Assembly (NCBI RefSeq): GCF_001412575.1 | Contig: NZ_CP011834.1 | Location: forward strand, 1,674,001-1,738,000 | From: Limnohabitans sp. 103DPR2 | Lineage (GTDB): Bacteria; Pseudomonadota; Gammaproteobacteria; Burkholderiales; Burkholderiaceae_C | Direction: 5' to 3' | DNA length: 64,000 nt | Part shown: positions 52,903 to 61,546 of the stretch, piece after piece | Position numbering within the stretch: position 1 is the first letter of the stretch | Layout: each line of letters begins with the position of its first letter | The notes under the pieces: model-generated | The model's input: only the letters and a program-made list of their open reading frames with translations | The model's database searches: none | What the model was told of the DNA's origin: nothing | Position numbers and translations under genes: made by a program

Positions 52903-54059
52903 GGCGTCATCACCCATTCGCGGCCGCTGTGCGCTGATGCAATGGCCGCTTCGCAAATTCTCAAGTTTTCGTAACCCCATTGGCCGTCGTGCCATCCGGG
53001 ACCTGTGCCTCGCCAAACTTCTTCAATTTCTTCCAAGACCAAGTCGCGTGGACTTTGGTGATGCGGTAATTTGAGTTCGCGTTCGCCGTCTGCAGTTGCG
53101 ATCAAAATTCCCGCTGGCGTTTGGCGCATATCTCCCAATGCGCAACTGACCACGGTCAAGCCAAAATGGGGTTGCAATGGCGCCGAACCTGGAATGGCTG
53201 TTTTGGCGCGTTCTTGTTTGGATGCCAATTCTTGTTCAGCCGTGGATTGCTGCAAAGGCCGCCTTTTCCAGGGGCGCTGCTCTGCGGTTTGTAAAAATCC
53301 CCACTCAGAAACGTTTTGCGTCCAATCCATGCTGGAGAGTCCTGCGTAGCCGTTGTAGATGGCCGTGGCTGCCGCACCGTTTTCAAAATCTAAATAGATG
53401 GCGTGTGCGCCAGGCGTGTTTCGGTTTGGGTCTGTGTTGAAGACTTTGGCTTTGACGGTTTGAACTTTGGGGCCGCACAGCGCACGCAAGATGTCTATTT
53501 GATGGGCACCTTGCCGAAAGGTGACACCCCCACCCAACGCGGGGTCGAGTTCTTCGGGTCTGCGGGGTCGATAGACCCAATCGGTAAAACACCAGGTGTT
53601 GACCATTTGAACTGCTCCCATTTCACCACTCTGAATGATGCGTCGCATGGCCTGAATGGGGGCATCAAAGCTGTGTGAATGACCCACTGTGATTGATTTG
53701 CCAAACTGTTGGGCGGCAGACACCATGCGCAAGGCCTCTGCTGAATTGCTGCACATGGGCTTTTCAACCAACACATGCCAGCCATTGGCAAGGGCTTGAA
53801 TGCATTGCTCGGCATGACTCGGTGTGGGTGTGGCAATGTACACACCATCTAGATGCTCAATCTGCTTTAAGTCTTCAAGTTGACTGAAAACGGGCACGCC
53901 CATGGCCTTCGCACTGCTTTGAACTTGTGCATTGTTTTCAACAATGGCAACCAAGCTAAATTGTGGGTTGTTTTGCAGAGCGGGAACAAAGGCCTGCGCA
54001 GCAGCCCCAAATCCAACGATGGCAATTTGCAAGGGGCGCTGAGCTTCAGGATGGGCCAT
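52899..54059 (-). CDS. Gfo/Idh/MocA dehydrogenase, phthalate dihydrodiol dehydrogenase-like
   Basis: A 386-residue NAD(P)-dependent oxidoreductase. The Rossmann motif is IAIVGFGAAAQAFVPAL, the catalytic Lys lies in LVEKPMCSN, and family segments are VGHSHSFDAPI, VYRPRRPEELDPALGGG and GAHQIDILRALCG. These last segments resemble the 4,5-cis-dihydrodiol dehydrogenase of phthalate degradation (Pht4/OphB type), from memory of that family. This would oxidise the diol made by the upstream Rieske oxygenase to a dihydroxy acid. It is the last gene of the operon, eight bases after the binding protein. Confidence 0.88.
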   Translation of the reverse strand: MAHPEAQRPLQIAIVGFGAAAQAFVPALQNNPQFSLVAIVENNAQVQSSAKAMGVPVFSQLEDLKQIEHLDGVYIATPTPSHAEQCIQALANGWHVLVEKPMCSNSAEALRMVSAAQQFGKSITVGHSHSFDAPIQAMRRIIQSGEMGAVQMVNTWCFTDWVYRPRRPEELDPALGGGVTFRQGAHQIDILRALCGPKVQTVKAKVFNTDPNRNTPGAHAIYLDFENGAAATAIYNGYAGLSSMDWTQNVSEWGFLQTAEQRPWKRRPLQQSTAEQELASKQERAKTAIPGSAPLQPHFGLTVVSCALGDMRQTPAGILIATADGERELKLPHHQSPRDLVLEEIEEVWRGTGPGWHDGQWGYENLRICEAAIASAHSGREWVMTP

Positions 54060-54067
54060 GGCGGGCT

Positions 54068-55123
54068 TTATTTGGAGCGCTTGATCACCGTGTCTTCAAA
54101 CATCTTGAACCACTTGGCTTGCTGGTCTAGGGCCATGGCGGGATCAATGAAGTTCAGAGGCACTTTAGGAAATGGCAGCTCAAACTTTTTACTGGTCGGC
54201 ACAAACTTCAAGTCATGCAACTGCTTTTGACCCTCGGTCAACATGTAGTCATAAAAGAGCAAAGCTGTATAAGGGTTGGGTGCTTTTTTCAGCATGGCAA
54301 TGGTGCTGGGCTGTGCCATCAAGGGTTGCAGCGCCAAGCCTTCAACCGGTGCCCCTTTGACTTTAAGTTGCTCAGGGTTCCAGCTGTAGACAGTCAGGGC
54401 CAAGGGGACTTCGCCAGAGGACACCATCATGGTGAGCAAGGAATGGCCTTTTCGATTGGAGATGCCGTTGGTGTTGGCGATGTTGGCAAACAGCTTTTGG
54501 CCTTCTTCTTCGCCCATTTTGCCCATCAAGGCGCCAAACCATGCGTGGTTGTTGCCTTCAATGCCCAGTTGGCCTTTCCATTTGGGATCGAGCAAATCTT
54601 TGTAGGATTTGGGTAAATCTTCTTTTTTGATTTTTTCGGTGTTGTAGGCCGCTGTCCAAATGTCCACGGTGATGCCAACCCATTGCTTGTGCGCAGGAAC
54701 GGCCTGTGGCAACAAATCGTTGTGATAGGGCGACTTCACTTCTTGCAGCAACTTTTCGCGAAAGGCGGCTTCGTTTTCTGGTGCATTGTTTTGAACGATG
54801 TCGACATCGAATTTGTTGCCTCGGTTTTCACTGGTCACACGTTGCAGCACAGCCTCTGATCCTGCTCGCCAAGACTTCACCTTGATGTTGTACTTCTTGC
54901 CAAACTCATTCATGATGTTGGTCAAAGCAGGGTAGACGTGATAGACCGACAGTCCAGATTCTTTCTTCGCACCTTCAATCAATTTGGCTTGCCTGTCAGG
55001 TCCTTGGTAGACAGCCAATTCGGCAATCGACATTGGCTTGGATGCATCAACAACTTGCGCTGAGGCCTGTCCCATCAGCGCCAACATCAAAGTGGCCATC
55101 ACCGAAAATTTTACATAGCGCAT
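54068..55123 (-). CDS. ABC substrate-binding protein, Fe-type family, paralogue 1
   Basis: A 351-residue extracellular binding protein related to ferric/putrescine-type ABC binding proteins. The signal peptide ends near ASAQV at about 23. Family segments include LIEGAKKESGLSVYHVYPA and KSYKDLLDPKWKGQLGIEG. It resembles the protein at 58976. AAGGAGAC precedes the ATG. No permease or ATPase is in the window, so uptake components must be elsewhere. Operon context suggests an aromatic acid or a related carboxylate as ligand rather than iron. Confidence 0.9.
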   Translation of the reverse strand: MRYVKFSVMATLMLALMGQASAQVVDASKPMSIAELAVYQGPDRQAKLIEGAKKESGLSVYHVYPALTNIMNEFGKKYNIKVKSWRAGSEAVLQRVTSENRGNKFDVDIVQNNAPENEAAFREKLLQEVKSPYHNDLLPQAVPAHKQWVGITVDIWTAAYNTEKIKKEDLPKSYKDLLDPKWKGQLGIEGNNHAWFGALMGKMGEEEGQKLFANIANTNGISNRKGHSLLTMMVSSGEVPLALTVYSWNPEQLKVKGAPVEGLALQPLMAQPSTIAMLKKAPNPYTALLFYDYMLTEGQKQLHDLKFVPTSKKFELPFPKVPLNFIDPAMALDQQAKWFKMFEDTVIKRSK

Positions 55124-55143
55124 GTTGTCTCCTTGTTGTAGGT

Positions 55144-55848
55144 TCAGCGGCCTAATTGGCGAAGTGCTCGTCTTCTTAAGTATTCAAAATTGATGACATA
55201 TTGCTCTGGCCTTGTAATGTCATGGTGCAATTTGCTCACTTGCTCTGGGGTGAACTTTTCACCGATGCCACCTGCGGCCATGGTGGCCAATTGAATTTGG
55301 CAGGCGTTGTCTAGCATGATGGACAAAATGGTGGCTTCCTCAACATTGGCCCCCACAATGGCGGCCCCATGGTTGCGCAACAAGACCGCCTTGTGCTGGC
55401 CCAAGGCGCTGGCGACAGCGGCACCGAGGTCTTGGCTGCGAACCAAATCAATGGCTCGGCTGAAATAAGGCAGGCCGTCTGCAAAAGCCACCGCAGGTTG
55501 GCTGATGGGCTCCAGCGCCTGACCTGTAGCAGACAAAGCCACAGCATAGGTGGGATGGGTGTGAATGACGCTATTGACGTCCGGACGCGCTTTGTAAATT
55601 TCCGAATGGATGAACACTTCGCTGTGTCTTCTACCGCCACCATCAATTTTCACGCCATCCATGTTGCACACCACGATGTTCTCCAGTGTGATTTCATCGA
55701 AACCATAACTGTGAGGCTTCATGATGAAGAGGGAGGGGTCTTCGGGTGAACGAATGGACACATGGCCACGCGTCAAATCACCTTGACCTGCATTTTCCAA
55801 AATGTGACCAGCGTCAATCAGGCGCTGCTTGAGTTCGTTCAAGTTCAT
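55144..55848 (-). CDS. Class II aldolase/adducin-family protein, candidate dihydroxy-acid decarboxylase
   Basis: A 234-residue member of the class II aldolase family. Metal ligands lie in SVIHTHPTYAVAL and LLRNHGAAIVG, and the conserved Glu is in HSEVFIHSEIY. Its start overlaps the stop of the Rieske oxygenase as ATGA. Family members include 3,4-dihydroxyphthalate decarboxylase (PhtC) and pyridine dicarboxylate decarboxylase, so it could remove CO2 from the diol product. A true aldolase function on the ring-cleaved product is an alternative. Confidence 0.85.
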   Translation of the reverse strand: MNLNELKQRLIDAGHILENAGQGDLTRGHVSIRSPEDPSLFIMKPHSYGFDEITLENIVVCNMDGVKIDGGGRRHSEVFIHSEIYKARPDVNSVIHTHPTYAVALSATGQALEPISQPAVAFADGLPYFSRAIDLVRSQDLGAAVASALGQHKAVLLRNHGAAIVGANVEEATILSIMLDNACQIQLATMAAGGIGEKFTPEQVSKLHHDITRPEQYVINFEYLRRRALRQLGR

Positions 55849-57110
55849 GGTGTTGTCGCTTTGTGAAGGTGGGGTTCGAACAGTTGAGACAGGTCGTTGG
55901 CAATGGGTGAGTATTTGGCGTGTGTGCGCATCATGAAGCTGGTAAAGCCGTCACTGTTGTGGTGCTTTTTCTTTTCATTCGGCAAATCGATGCATTGATT
56001 GCGGCTGCTGTCACGAACCAAACCCATGGGGTCAATGCCGGCTTGCACTTTCTCCATTTCACGTTTGAGCATGCGACGGTACATCACAACGCCTTTGTCA
56101 GTTGCACCCAGGTTTTCTAGCGTTCGATCGGCGATGGGGCCTTGGCTAATCCAAGCCATCATGTCTTGACCATCGACGTTGTCAACGATGTATTCACCTT
56201 GTGCATCCATGAAGGGAACTTCGTAGGTGTGCACTTTTTCCAAAAGGTGCTTTGGCACTTCCACACCCTTCGGTGGTACATAAGCATTGAACCAAAGGTG
56301 CATGGTGTGGGTGTCATCCACTGGGACGCGCATTTGGAATGAGTAATAGCGCGATTTTTCATCGCCATTGCCAACGGCCAGCATGTTGGGAAACACAATG
56401 GGATGGCCTACTTTCCAGTCGTCACCGTCTTCAGAGTGGCCTTCTAACAAGCGGTGCTTGGTCATGCCATATTCAAATTCTTTGAAGTCGATTTTGAGGT
56501 GGCGTGCGCTGATCGCCACCTTCACGCCTTCTTGCTCTTTCAAGAATTCATAGTGATGACCATGCAACCACTCGGTGTGAACTGGGTCTAGCGAGTTCTC
56601 CATAATTTGCAACCAATTGATCGGCAAAATGGTGCGACCCATGATGCGAATGGTGCCTTCTGCCACAAAGCCATCCCAGCGGGGCAGCAAAGGTTGTGGC
56701 TGGGGACCCATGTAGGCCCAAAGCATGCCGCCCATTTCTTCAACGGGGTAAGCGTCGGTGCTGACTTTGTCTCTGAATCCGCATTTGTCTTGCTCGTTAG
56801 GCTGGTTGATGCATTTGCCTTGCGCGTTGTATTCCCAGCCATGGTAGGGGCAACGAATGCCGTCTTGGGTGGGAATGCCGTGGGCAAATGAAGCGCGTCG
56901 GTGCGGGCATTGCTCGGCAATCAAGCCCAAGCGGCCCTGCCGGTCCTTGAACAAGACCAGATCTTCGCCCAGCAGCCTGATTCGTCGGGTCCACTTGTTC
57001 TCAAGATCAACCAATGCGCCAATGGGCTGCCAGTATCGGCGCATCAAATTGCCCATGGGCGTGCCTTTGCCAACTTCGGTCAGTAGCTTGTTTTGCTTCG
57101 CGCTTTCCAT
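55845..57110 (-). CDS. Rieske non-haem iron oxygenase, phthalate 4,5-dioxygenase type
   Basis: A 421-residue ring-hydroxylating oxygenase alpha subunit. The Rieske 2Fe-2S ligands are Cys68 and His70 (EQCPHRRAS) and Cys87 and His90 (CPYHGWEY). The mononuclear iron site is Asp175, His178 and His183 (ENSLDPVHTEWLHG). The N-terminus KQNKLLTEVGKGTPMGNLMRRYWQP is typical of the phthalate 4,5-dioxygenase group. It needs a reductase that is not visible here. GAGGTGAGAC precedes the ATG. It is followed by an aldolase-family gene in ATGA overlap, and the products are probably coupled. Confidence 0.93.
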   Translation of the reverse strand: MESAKQNKLLTEVGKGTPMGNLMRRYWQPIGALVDLENKWTRRIRLLGEDLVLFKDRQGRLGLIAEQCPHRRASFAHGIPTQDGIRCPYHGWEYNAQGKCINQPNEQDKCGFRDKVSTDAYPVEEMGGMLWAYMGPQPQPLLPRWDGFVAEGTIRIMGRTILPINWLQIMENSLDPVHTEWLHGHHYEFLKEQEGVKVAISARHLKIDFKEFEYGMTKHRLLEGHSEDGDDWKVGHPIVFPNMLAVGNGDEKSRYYSFQMRVPVDDTHTMHLWFNAYVPPKGVEVPKHLLEKVHTYEVPFMDAQGEYIVDNVDGQDMMAWISQGPIADRTLENLGATDKGVVMYRRMLKREMEKVQAGIDPMGLVRDSSRNQCIDLPNEKKKHHNSDGFTSFMMRTHAKYSPIANDLSQLFEPHLHKATTP

Positions 57111-57126
57111 GTCTCACCTCTACCTG

Positions 57127-58959
57127 TTATTTTTGGGTGGTCTTCTTTTGAGCCACTGATTTTGCGCTGGTTTGAGCCAAAGTTTTAGATGGCGCCTTCG
57201 CTGCTGTTTTCGTTGGCGTTTTAGCTTTAGCCTGAACCTTCGTCTTTGATTTCTCGGGCAAAGCTTTGCGACCTTCATTGGCCATGACGTGCTTGATTTC
57301 AGTGTTCATGGGCACGTCATTGCGACGCATTTTGGCAATTTCTTCGCCTGTGATGAAGTAGTCGCCTTTGACCGCACGCTGTGCCATTTGTTCGTTGCGT
57401 TCGCTCCAGTCGCCTAAAGAATAACCAAACCAAGGGGATTCTGGTTTCAATTTGGGCAGGCCCAATTCTTCCCAAATGGCTTTGGCGTTCTCCATGAATT
57501 CTTTCTTGGGCAATGCAATGGGTGGGAAGTCATCTTTGAGTGTGGCATCGATCAACAAAGAAGAGTCCATGCCGCCATTGCGCGGACTGCGAGGTCCGTG
57601 GCCTGGATCTCGGTTTTGCAGCACCTGCAAGTCGAGTGCGAAATTGGCACGGTAGCTCATGGCCCACAGCAGTGCATCTGCATTGTCTGGGTCAATGTCC
57701 TCGTTGACGGCGATGACCATTTTGCCGCCAGAGCGCAGCAAGGATGCCGCGCCATACAGGGCACGCCATACTTCTGTTTGTGGCATTTTTCGGTCGACCA
57801 CAATGGAGATCACTTTGCGCAAATTGGTCAGTGGCTCATGCATGACCACTTTTTTGACGCCTTTGATGCCCATTGCTTTGCTCAAGTGATTGAGGAAAAC
57901 AGGCTCGAGGGCCACGCGCTTGATCAAACTTGATTCGGAAGGTGTCACTTGCGAAATGATGGACGTCAAAATCGCGTTTTTGCGGCGTGTGATGGCCGTG
58001 ACTTCCATGTAGGCGTTGAACTCTTGCAAGTTCACGTGGCCATGTGACTCACCAAAGGGCGCCTCGGGTTCAAGCCACTCTGTGTTGATGTAGCCTTCAA
58101 TCACAATTTCTGCTTCTGCCGGGACCAACAAGTCAACGGTTTTGCATTTGACAACATTGATTGGCGCGCCAGCCAAACCGCCTGCAACATGCAACTCGTC
58201 TGTGTCTTCCGACAGTTTTTGCGCAGAGGTGAAGGCCACGCAGGGAGGGCAACCCAAAATGATGGCCGCTGGTAATTTCTGACCTTTGGCTTTGGCTTTT
58301 TCCCAATGGGTGTAAATGCCAGGTTGATTTTCCAAAGAGGGGTTCATGCCTAAGCGCGTAGGCGACTTCACTTGACCCCGGTAGATGCCCATGTTCTGGA
58401 TGCCAGTTTCGGGATCTTTGGTGATGTACTGCGAGAGGGTGGTGTAGGGCGCATTGTCCCAACCCGGTGTGGAAATGGGGATGGGCAAACTGTCGACGCC
58501 TTTGCCTGGCTTTAAGAGTTCTTTGCCCTGAACCACAATTTCCTGGCAAGGGGCTTCTTTCATGACATGGGGTTTGATGGGGTTGGCAATGGCGTGGCTC
58601 CAAGTCTTGCCAATGTCTTCAATCTTGCAGCCCATGCCCACGCTGTAAATCTTGCGAGTAGCGGCCAAGGCGCCCACCACCACGGGAATGTCGTATTTCT
58701 TGCCTTTGCCGTTGACCACGTTGGTGAACAAAAAAGCTTTGCGATCAGGTTCGGCAATGCCACCGCGAAACTGCCAGCGAACCAAGGGGTGCAATTCGGT
58801 GTCTTTGTTGATCGGGCGATCGATGGTGACCAACAAACCCTGTTTATCGAGATCGGCCAAATGCTCGTGCAAATCACGGTAGCCACGTTGGGGTGTTATC
58901 GTGCTCGACGTCTTTGCCGCTTTGGCTGTTTTAGACGCAGGTTGGGTACTTTTTTTCAT
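57127..58959 (-). CDS. UbiD-family decarboxylase with Lys/Ala-rich tails
   Basis: A 610-residue prFMN-dependent decarboxylase, about 100 residues longer than usual. The core shows GIQNMGIYRGQVKS with the prFMN Arg, LGCPPCVAF, and the Glu-rich EGYINTEWLEPEAPFGESHGH. The N-terminus (to about 22) and the C-terminus (about 565-610) are Lys/Ala/Thr/Ser-rich with repeats such as AKAKTPTK and SAKSVAQKK and no family counterpart. UbiX, which makes the cofactor, is not in the window. Members decarboxylate or carboxylate aromatic acids. It lies 16 bases upstream of the Rieske gene. Confidence 0.93.
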   Translation of the reverse strand: MKKSTQPASKTAKAAKTSSTITPQRGYRDLHEHLADLDKQGLLVTIDRPINKDTELHPLVRWQFRGGIAEPDRKAFLFTNVVNGKGKKYDIPVVVGALAATRKIYSVGMGCKIEDIGKTWSHAIANPIKPHVMKEAPCQEIVVQGKELLKPGKGVDSLPIPISTPGWDNAPYTTLSQYITKDPETGIQNMGIYRGQVKSPTRLGMNPSLENQPGIYTHWEKAKAKGQKLPAAIILGCPPCVAFTSAQKLSEDTDELHVAGGLAGAPINVVKCKTVDLLVPAEAEIVIEGYINTEWLEPEAPFGESHGHVNLQEFNAYMEVTAITRRKNAILTSIISQVTPSESSLIKRVALEPVFLNHLSKAMGIKGVKKVVMHEPLTNLRKVISIVVDRKMPQTEVWRALYGAASLLRSGGKMVIAVNEDIDPDNADALLWAMSYRANFALDLQVLQNRDPGHGPRSPRNGGMDSSLLIDATLKDDFPPIALPKKEFMENAKAIWEELGLPKLKPESPWFGYSLGDWSERNEQMAQRAVKGDYFITGEEIAKMRRNDVPMNTEIKHVMANEGRKALPEKSKTKVQAKAKTPTKTAAKAPSKTLAQTSAKSVAQKKTTQK

Positions 58960-58975
58960 AGGTCAATTGGCGTGT

Positions 58976-60112
58976 TTATTTGGAACTGGAATTTTTGATC
59001 ACGATCTCATCAAAAGACTTGGTCCACTTGGCAAAGCTGTCCATGGTGACCACGGGGTCAATCACTTCAATTTTCATGTTGGTATAAGGGTTGGCAACTT
59101 TGGTGCTGGCGGGGTAGTAATGCAACGAGGCCAATAATTTTTGCGTCTCTGGCGACAGCATGTAGTCATAAAAAAGAAGCGCAGCGGCAGGATGCTGTGC
59201 TTTTTGGGCAATGGCCATGTTGAAGCCTTGCGCGACAACAGGGTCGAGTGCAAACCAATCGACCGGTTTGCCAGCACGCTTATCTTTCTCGGGCAAGTCG
59301 ATGTAAACCGTTAAGGCCAATGGCACTTCACCCGCTATGACCAGGTTGTGCAGCAGCGATGCGCCTAAGCGTGCTGACATGCCGTTTTTGGTGACCAATT
59401 CTCGAAAATATTTGGTGCCTTTCTCTTCACCCATCACGGTGACCACTTTGCTGAACCACTCTTCGGCTTTGGACTCCACGCCCAACTTGCCTTTCCATTT
59501 GGGATCCAACAAGTCGTTGAAGGACTTTGGTAAATCTTCTTTTTTGATCAACTGGGTGTTGTAAGAGTGAACGGTGACGTTCATGAAGACGGTCGACCAC
59601 TGTTTGTGCGAAACGGTGGCACTGGGGATCAGGTCCTTGACCAGTGGTGATGTGACGGGTTGGAGCAATTTCTCGCGATAGACGGCCTCCATCTCACTGG
59701 CGGGCATCATGATCACATCGACCTCGGGTTTTTTGCCTGCGGCTTCTCGGACCACGCGCTGTGTCACATTGTTACTGCCAGAGCGCCAAGCTTTCACTTT
59801 GATGCCATATTTGGCCTCAAAGGGTCCCAAGATCAGAGGCAAATCTTGAGGTCTGAATGCCGTGTAAAGCGTCAGGGTGCCTTCTTTGCTGGCGGCTTCC
59901 AAAATCTTTTCTGCACGATCGGGTTTGTCGTATTGCATCAAGCTGTTTGCAATGACAACGCTTGCTGCTGGACTGGCCGATTGGGACATGGCCGAGAATG
60001 ACACGGCAGCGAATGCCGACAATGCAAGGGCCTTGAGAAAAAGGCTGCCGCTTTGCCAAGACTTGGCATTGCGATGCTTCAAGGTGTGGTGCTCGTTGAA
60101 ATACTGTTGCAT
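58976..60112 (-). CDS. ABC substrate-binding protein, Fe-type family, paralogue 2
   Basis: A 378-residue binding protein. A long N-terminal region carries the signal (LFLKALALSAFAAVSFSAMSQ at about 25-45). Segments such as EDLPKSFNDLLDPKWKGKLGVE match the paralogue at 54068 closely, so the two derive from a duplication. AAGGAG precedes the ATG at 60112. Two binding proteins in one catabolic operon imply two ligands or an affinity difference. Permease and ATPase genes are not seen. Confidence 0.9.
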   Translation of the reverse strand: MQQYFNEHHTLKHRNAKSWQSGSLFLKALALSAFAAVSFSAMSQSASPAASVVIANSLMQYDKPDRAEKILEAASKEGTLTLYTAFRPQDLPLILGPFEAKYGIKVKAWRSGSNNVTQRVVREAAGKKPEVDVIMMPASEMEAVYREKLLQPVTSPLVKDLIPSATVSHKQWSTVFMNVTVHSYNTQLIKKEDLPKSFNDLLDPKWKGKLGVESKAEEWFSKVVTVMGEEKGTKYFRELVTKNGMSARLGASLLHNLVIAGEVPLALTVYIDLPEKDKRAGKPVDWFALDPVVAQGFNMAIAQKAQHPAAALLFYDYMLSPETQKLLASLHYYPASTKVANPYTNMKIEVIDPVVTMDSFAKWTKSFDEIVIKNSSSK

Positions 60113-60145
60113 GGTGTAACTCCTTCAAACGATCAGTGAAACAAG

Positions 60146-60790
60146 TCAATGCATCCAGCGAGAGCCGGCCAGCATGAGCGCGGCGCCAAACAAGGCGGCA
60201 GGAAAAAGCCACCAAGCCGGTACCTTTGGGTTTTCTGCAGACGTCCCTTGTTGGAGGGAGGTCGTGGTGACAGGCTGTTTCGAAGGATTGGCAACCGTTG
60301 GCGCTGCTGAAGCACTTGCAGGTGCTTCAGTTGCAGAGGTCTTGTTGTCTTGGGGTGACAACTCGTTTTGAAATGCCTTGAAAAAGTCATCGGCCATTTT
60401 TTTGGCAACACTGTCAATCAGGCGTGAGCCCACTTGTGCCAACTTACCGCCAATTTGTGCTTTTGCTTCATACGACAATTCAGTCCCTTCAGGGACTTCC
60501 TTGAGCGTGACGGTAGATGTGCCTTTGCCAAATCCAACTGCACCACCTTGGCCTTCAAATTGCATGACACAAGATTCTGGCGGCGAGGCTTCGGCTATTT
60601 TCAAAGAACCTTGAAAGCGCGCCTTCAATGGGCCAATGGCCGTTTTGATGACCACACGAAACTCGTCTGGTGTGACGCGCTCGACGGACTCACAGCCCGG
60701 CAAGCTGGCCTTCAAAATGACGGGATCGTTCAATGCATCCCACACCCTTTGGCGTGGCGCTGCAATCAGTTGTTGGCCCAGTATTTCCAT
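60146..60790 (-). CDS. CoxG-like SRPBCC protein with C-terminal membrane anchor
   Basis: A 214-residue protein of the carbon monoxide dehydrogenase subunit G family. The SRPBCC domain at 1-150 opens with ILGQQLIAAPRQRVWDALNDP and contains LPGCESVERVTPDEF. A Ser/Thr/Pro linker leads to one transmembrane helix at the C-terminus, about 190-210 (WWLFPAALFGAALMLAG). CoxG anchors or assists molybdenum hydroxylases at the membrane. Its partner here would be the large subunit at 62388, suggesting electron delivery to the respiratory chain. Confidence 0.9.
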   Translation of the reverse strand: MEILGQQLIAAPRQRVWDALNDPVILKASLPGCESVERVTPDEFRVVIKTAIGPLKARFQGSLKIAEASPPESCVMQFEGQGGAVGFGKGTSTVTLKEVPEGTELSYEAKAQIGGKLAQVGSRLIDSVAKKMADDFFKAFQNELSPQDNKTSATEAPASASAAPTVANPSKQPVTTTSLQQGTSAENPKVPAWWLFPAALFGAALMLAGSRWMH

Positions 60791-60814
60791 GGCGTGCTTT
60801 CTGTGTCAAAAAAA

Positions 60815-61546
60815 TCAGTGGGCTTTTTTCTTCATGGCCGCGGAAGTGTTGACCATGGAATGCAAGCTGCGCGCATAGTCAATGGCACCTTGTTCGTCCA
60901 TGCGGGGTGCCACACGCAAATACTCCTTCAAGCCCAAAATGGCAGGGCGAGGACGGCTGAGCAATAAGTCGCAGAATCGATTCAATTCTGCATCCAATTG
61001 CGCTTCGGGCACCACATTGCTGATGATGCCGTAAGACTGAGCTTGCGCCGCGCTGATGAAGTCAGCTGAATAGGCCATGTACAAAATGGCGTTGCGATTC
61101 ATGCGGTCGTAGATGGCGGACATCACCATGGTGGGCATCACGTTGTGCGCAATTTCGGGGATGTTGAAGGTGGCCTTGTCGCTGGCAAATGAAACATCGC
61201 ACAAAGCTGCAATGGCGGTTCCAAAGCCCATGCACTTGCCTTCAATGACGCCAATCACTGGCACCAAACAACTGCGCAATGCTTTGTAGCTGTTGAAAAT
61301 CGAATCGTATTCGGGGCGACGTGAGTAAGCTTCTGGTGAAGGTGGGAAGTCTGCGTCACGAACTCGTCCGGTACAAAAGTCAGGACCTACGCTGCGAAGG
61401 ACCACGCAATCGGATGTTTCATGTGCCTTCATGACGGCATCCGACAAGGCCGCGGCCATGCTGTCGGACACACCGTTGCCATCTGGGCGGTTAAAAGTGA
61501 TGCGCAAAATGCGGCCATCTTGTTGAATTTGGATTTGATCGCTCAT
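60815..61546 (-). CDS. Enoyl-CoA hydratase/isomerase family protein
   Basis: A 243-residue crotonase-fold protein, starting at 61546 in ATGA overlap with the upstream hydrolase gene. The oxyanion-hole segments are GPDFCTGRVRDADFP and IGVIEGKCMGFGTAIAALCDVSFAS. The usual catalytic Glu positions are partly replaced (NIPEIAHNVMPT), so the reaction may be hydration, isomerisation or hydrolysis. A CoA-thioester step in an aromatic operon implies a CoA ligase elsewhere, because none is in this window. Confidence 0.88.
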   Translation of the reverse strand: MSDQIQIQQDGRILRITFNRPDGNGVSDSMAAALSDAVMKAHETSDCVVLRSVGPDFCTGRVRDADFPPSPEAYSRRPEYDSIFNSYKALRSCLVPVIGVIEGKCMGFGTAIAALCDVSFASDKATFNIPEIAHNVMPTMVMSAIYDRMNRNAILYMAYSADFISAAQAQSYGIISNVVPEAQLDAELNRFCDLLLSRPRPAILGLKEYLRVAPRMDEQGAIDYARSLHSMVNTSAAMKKKAH

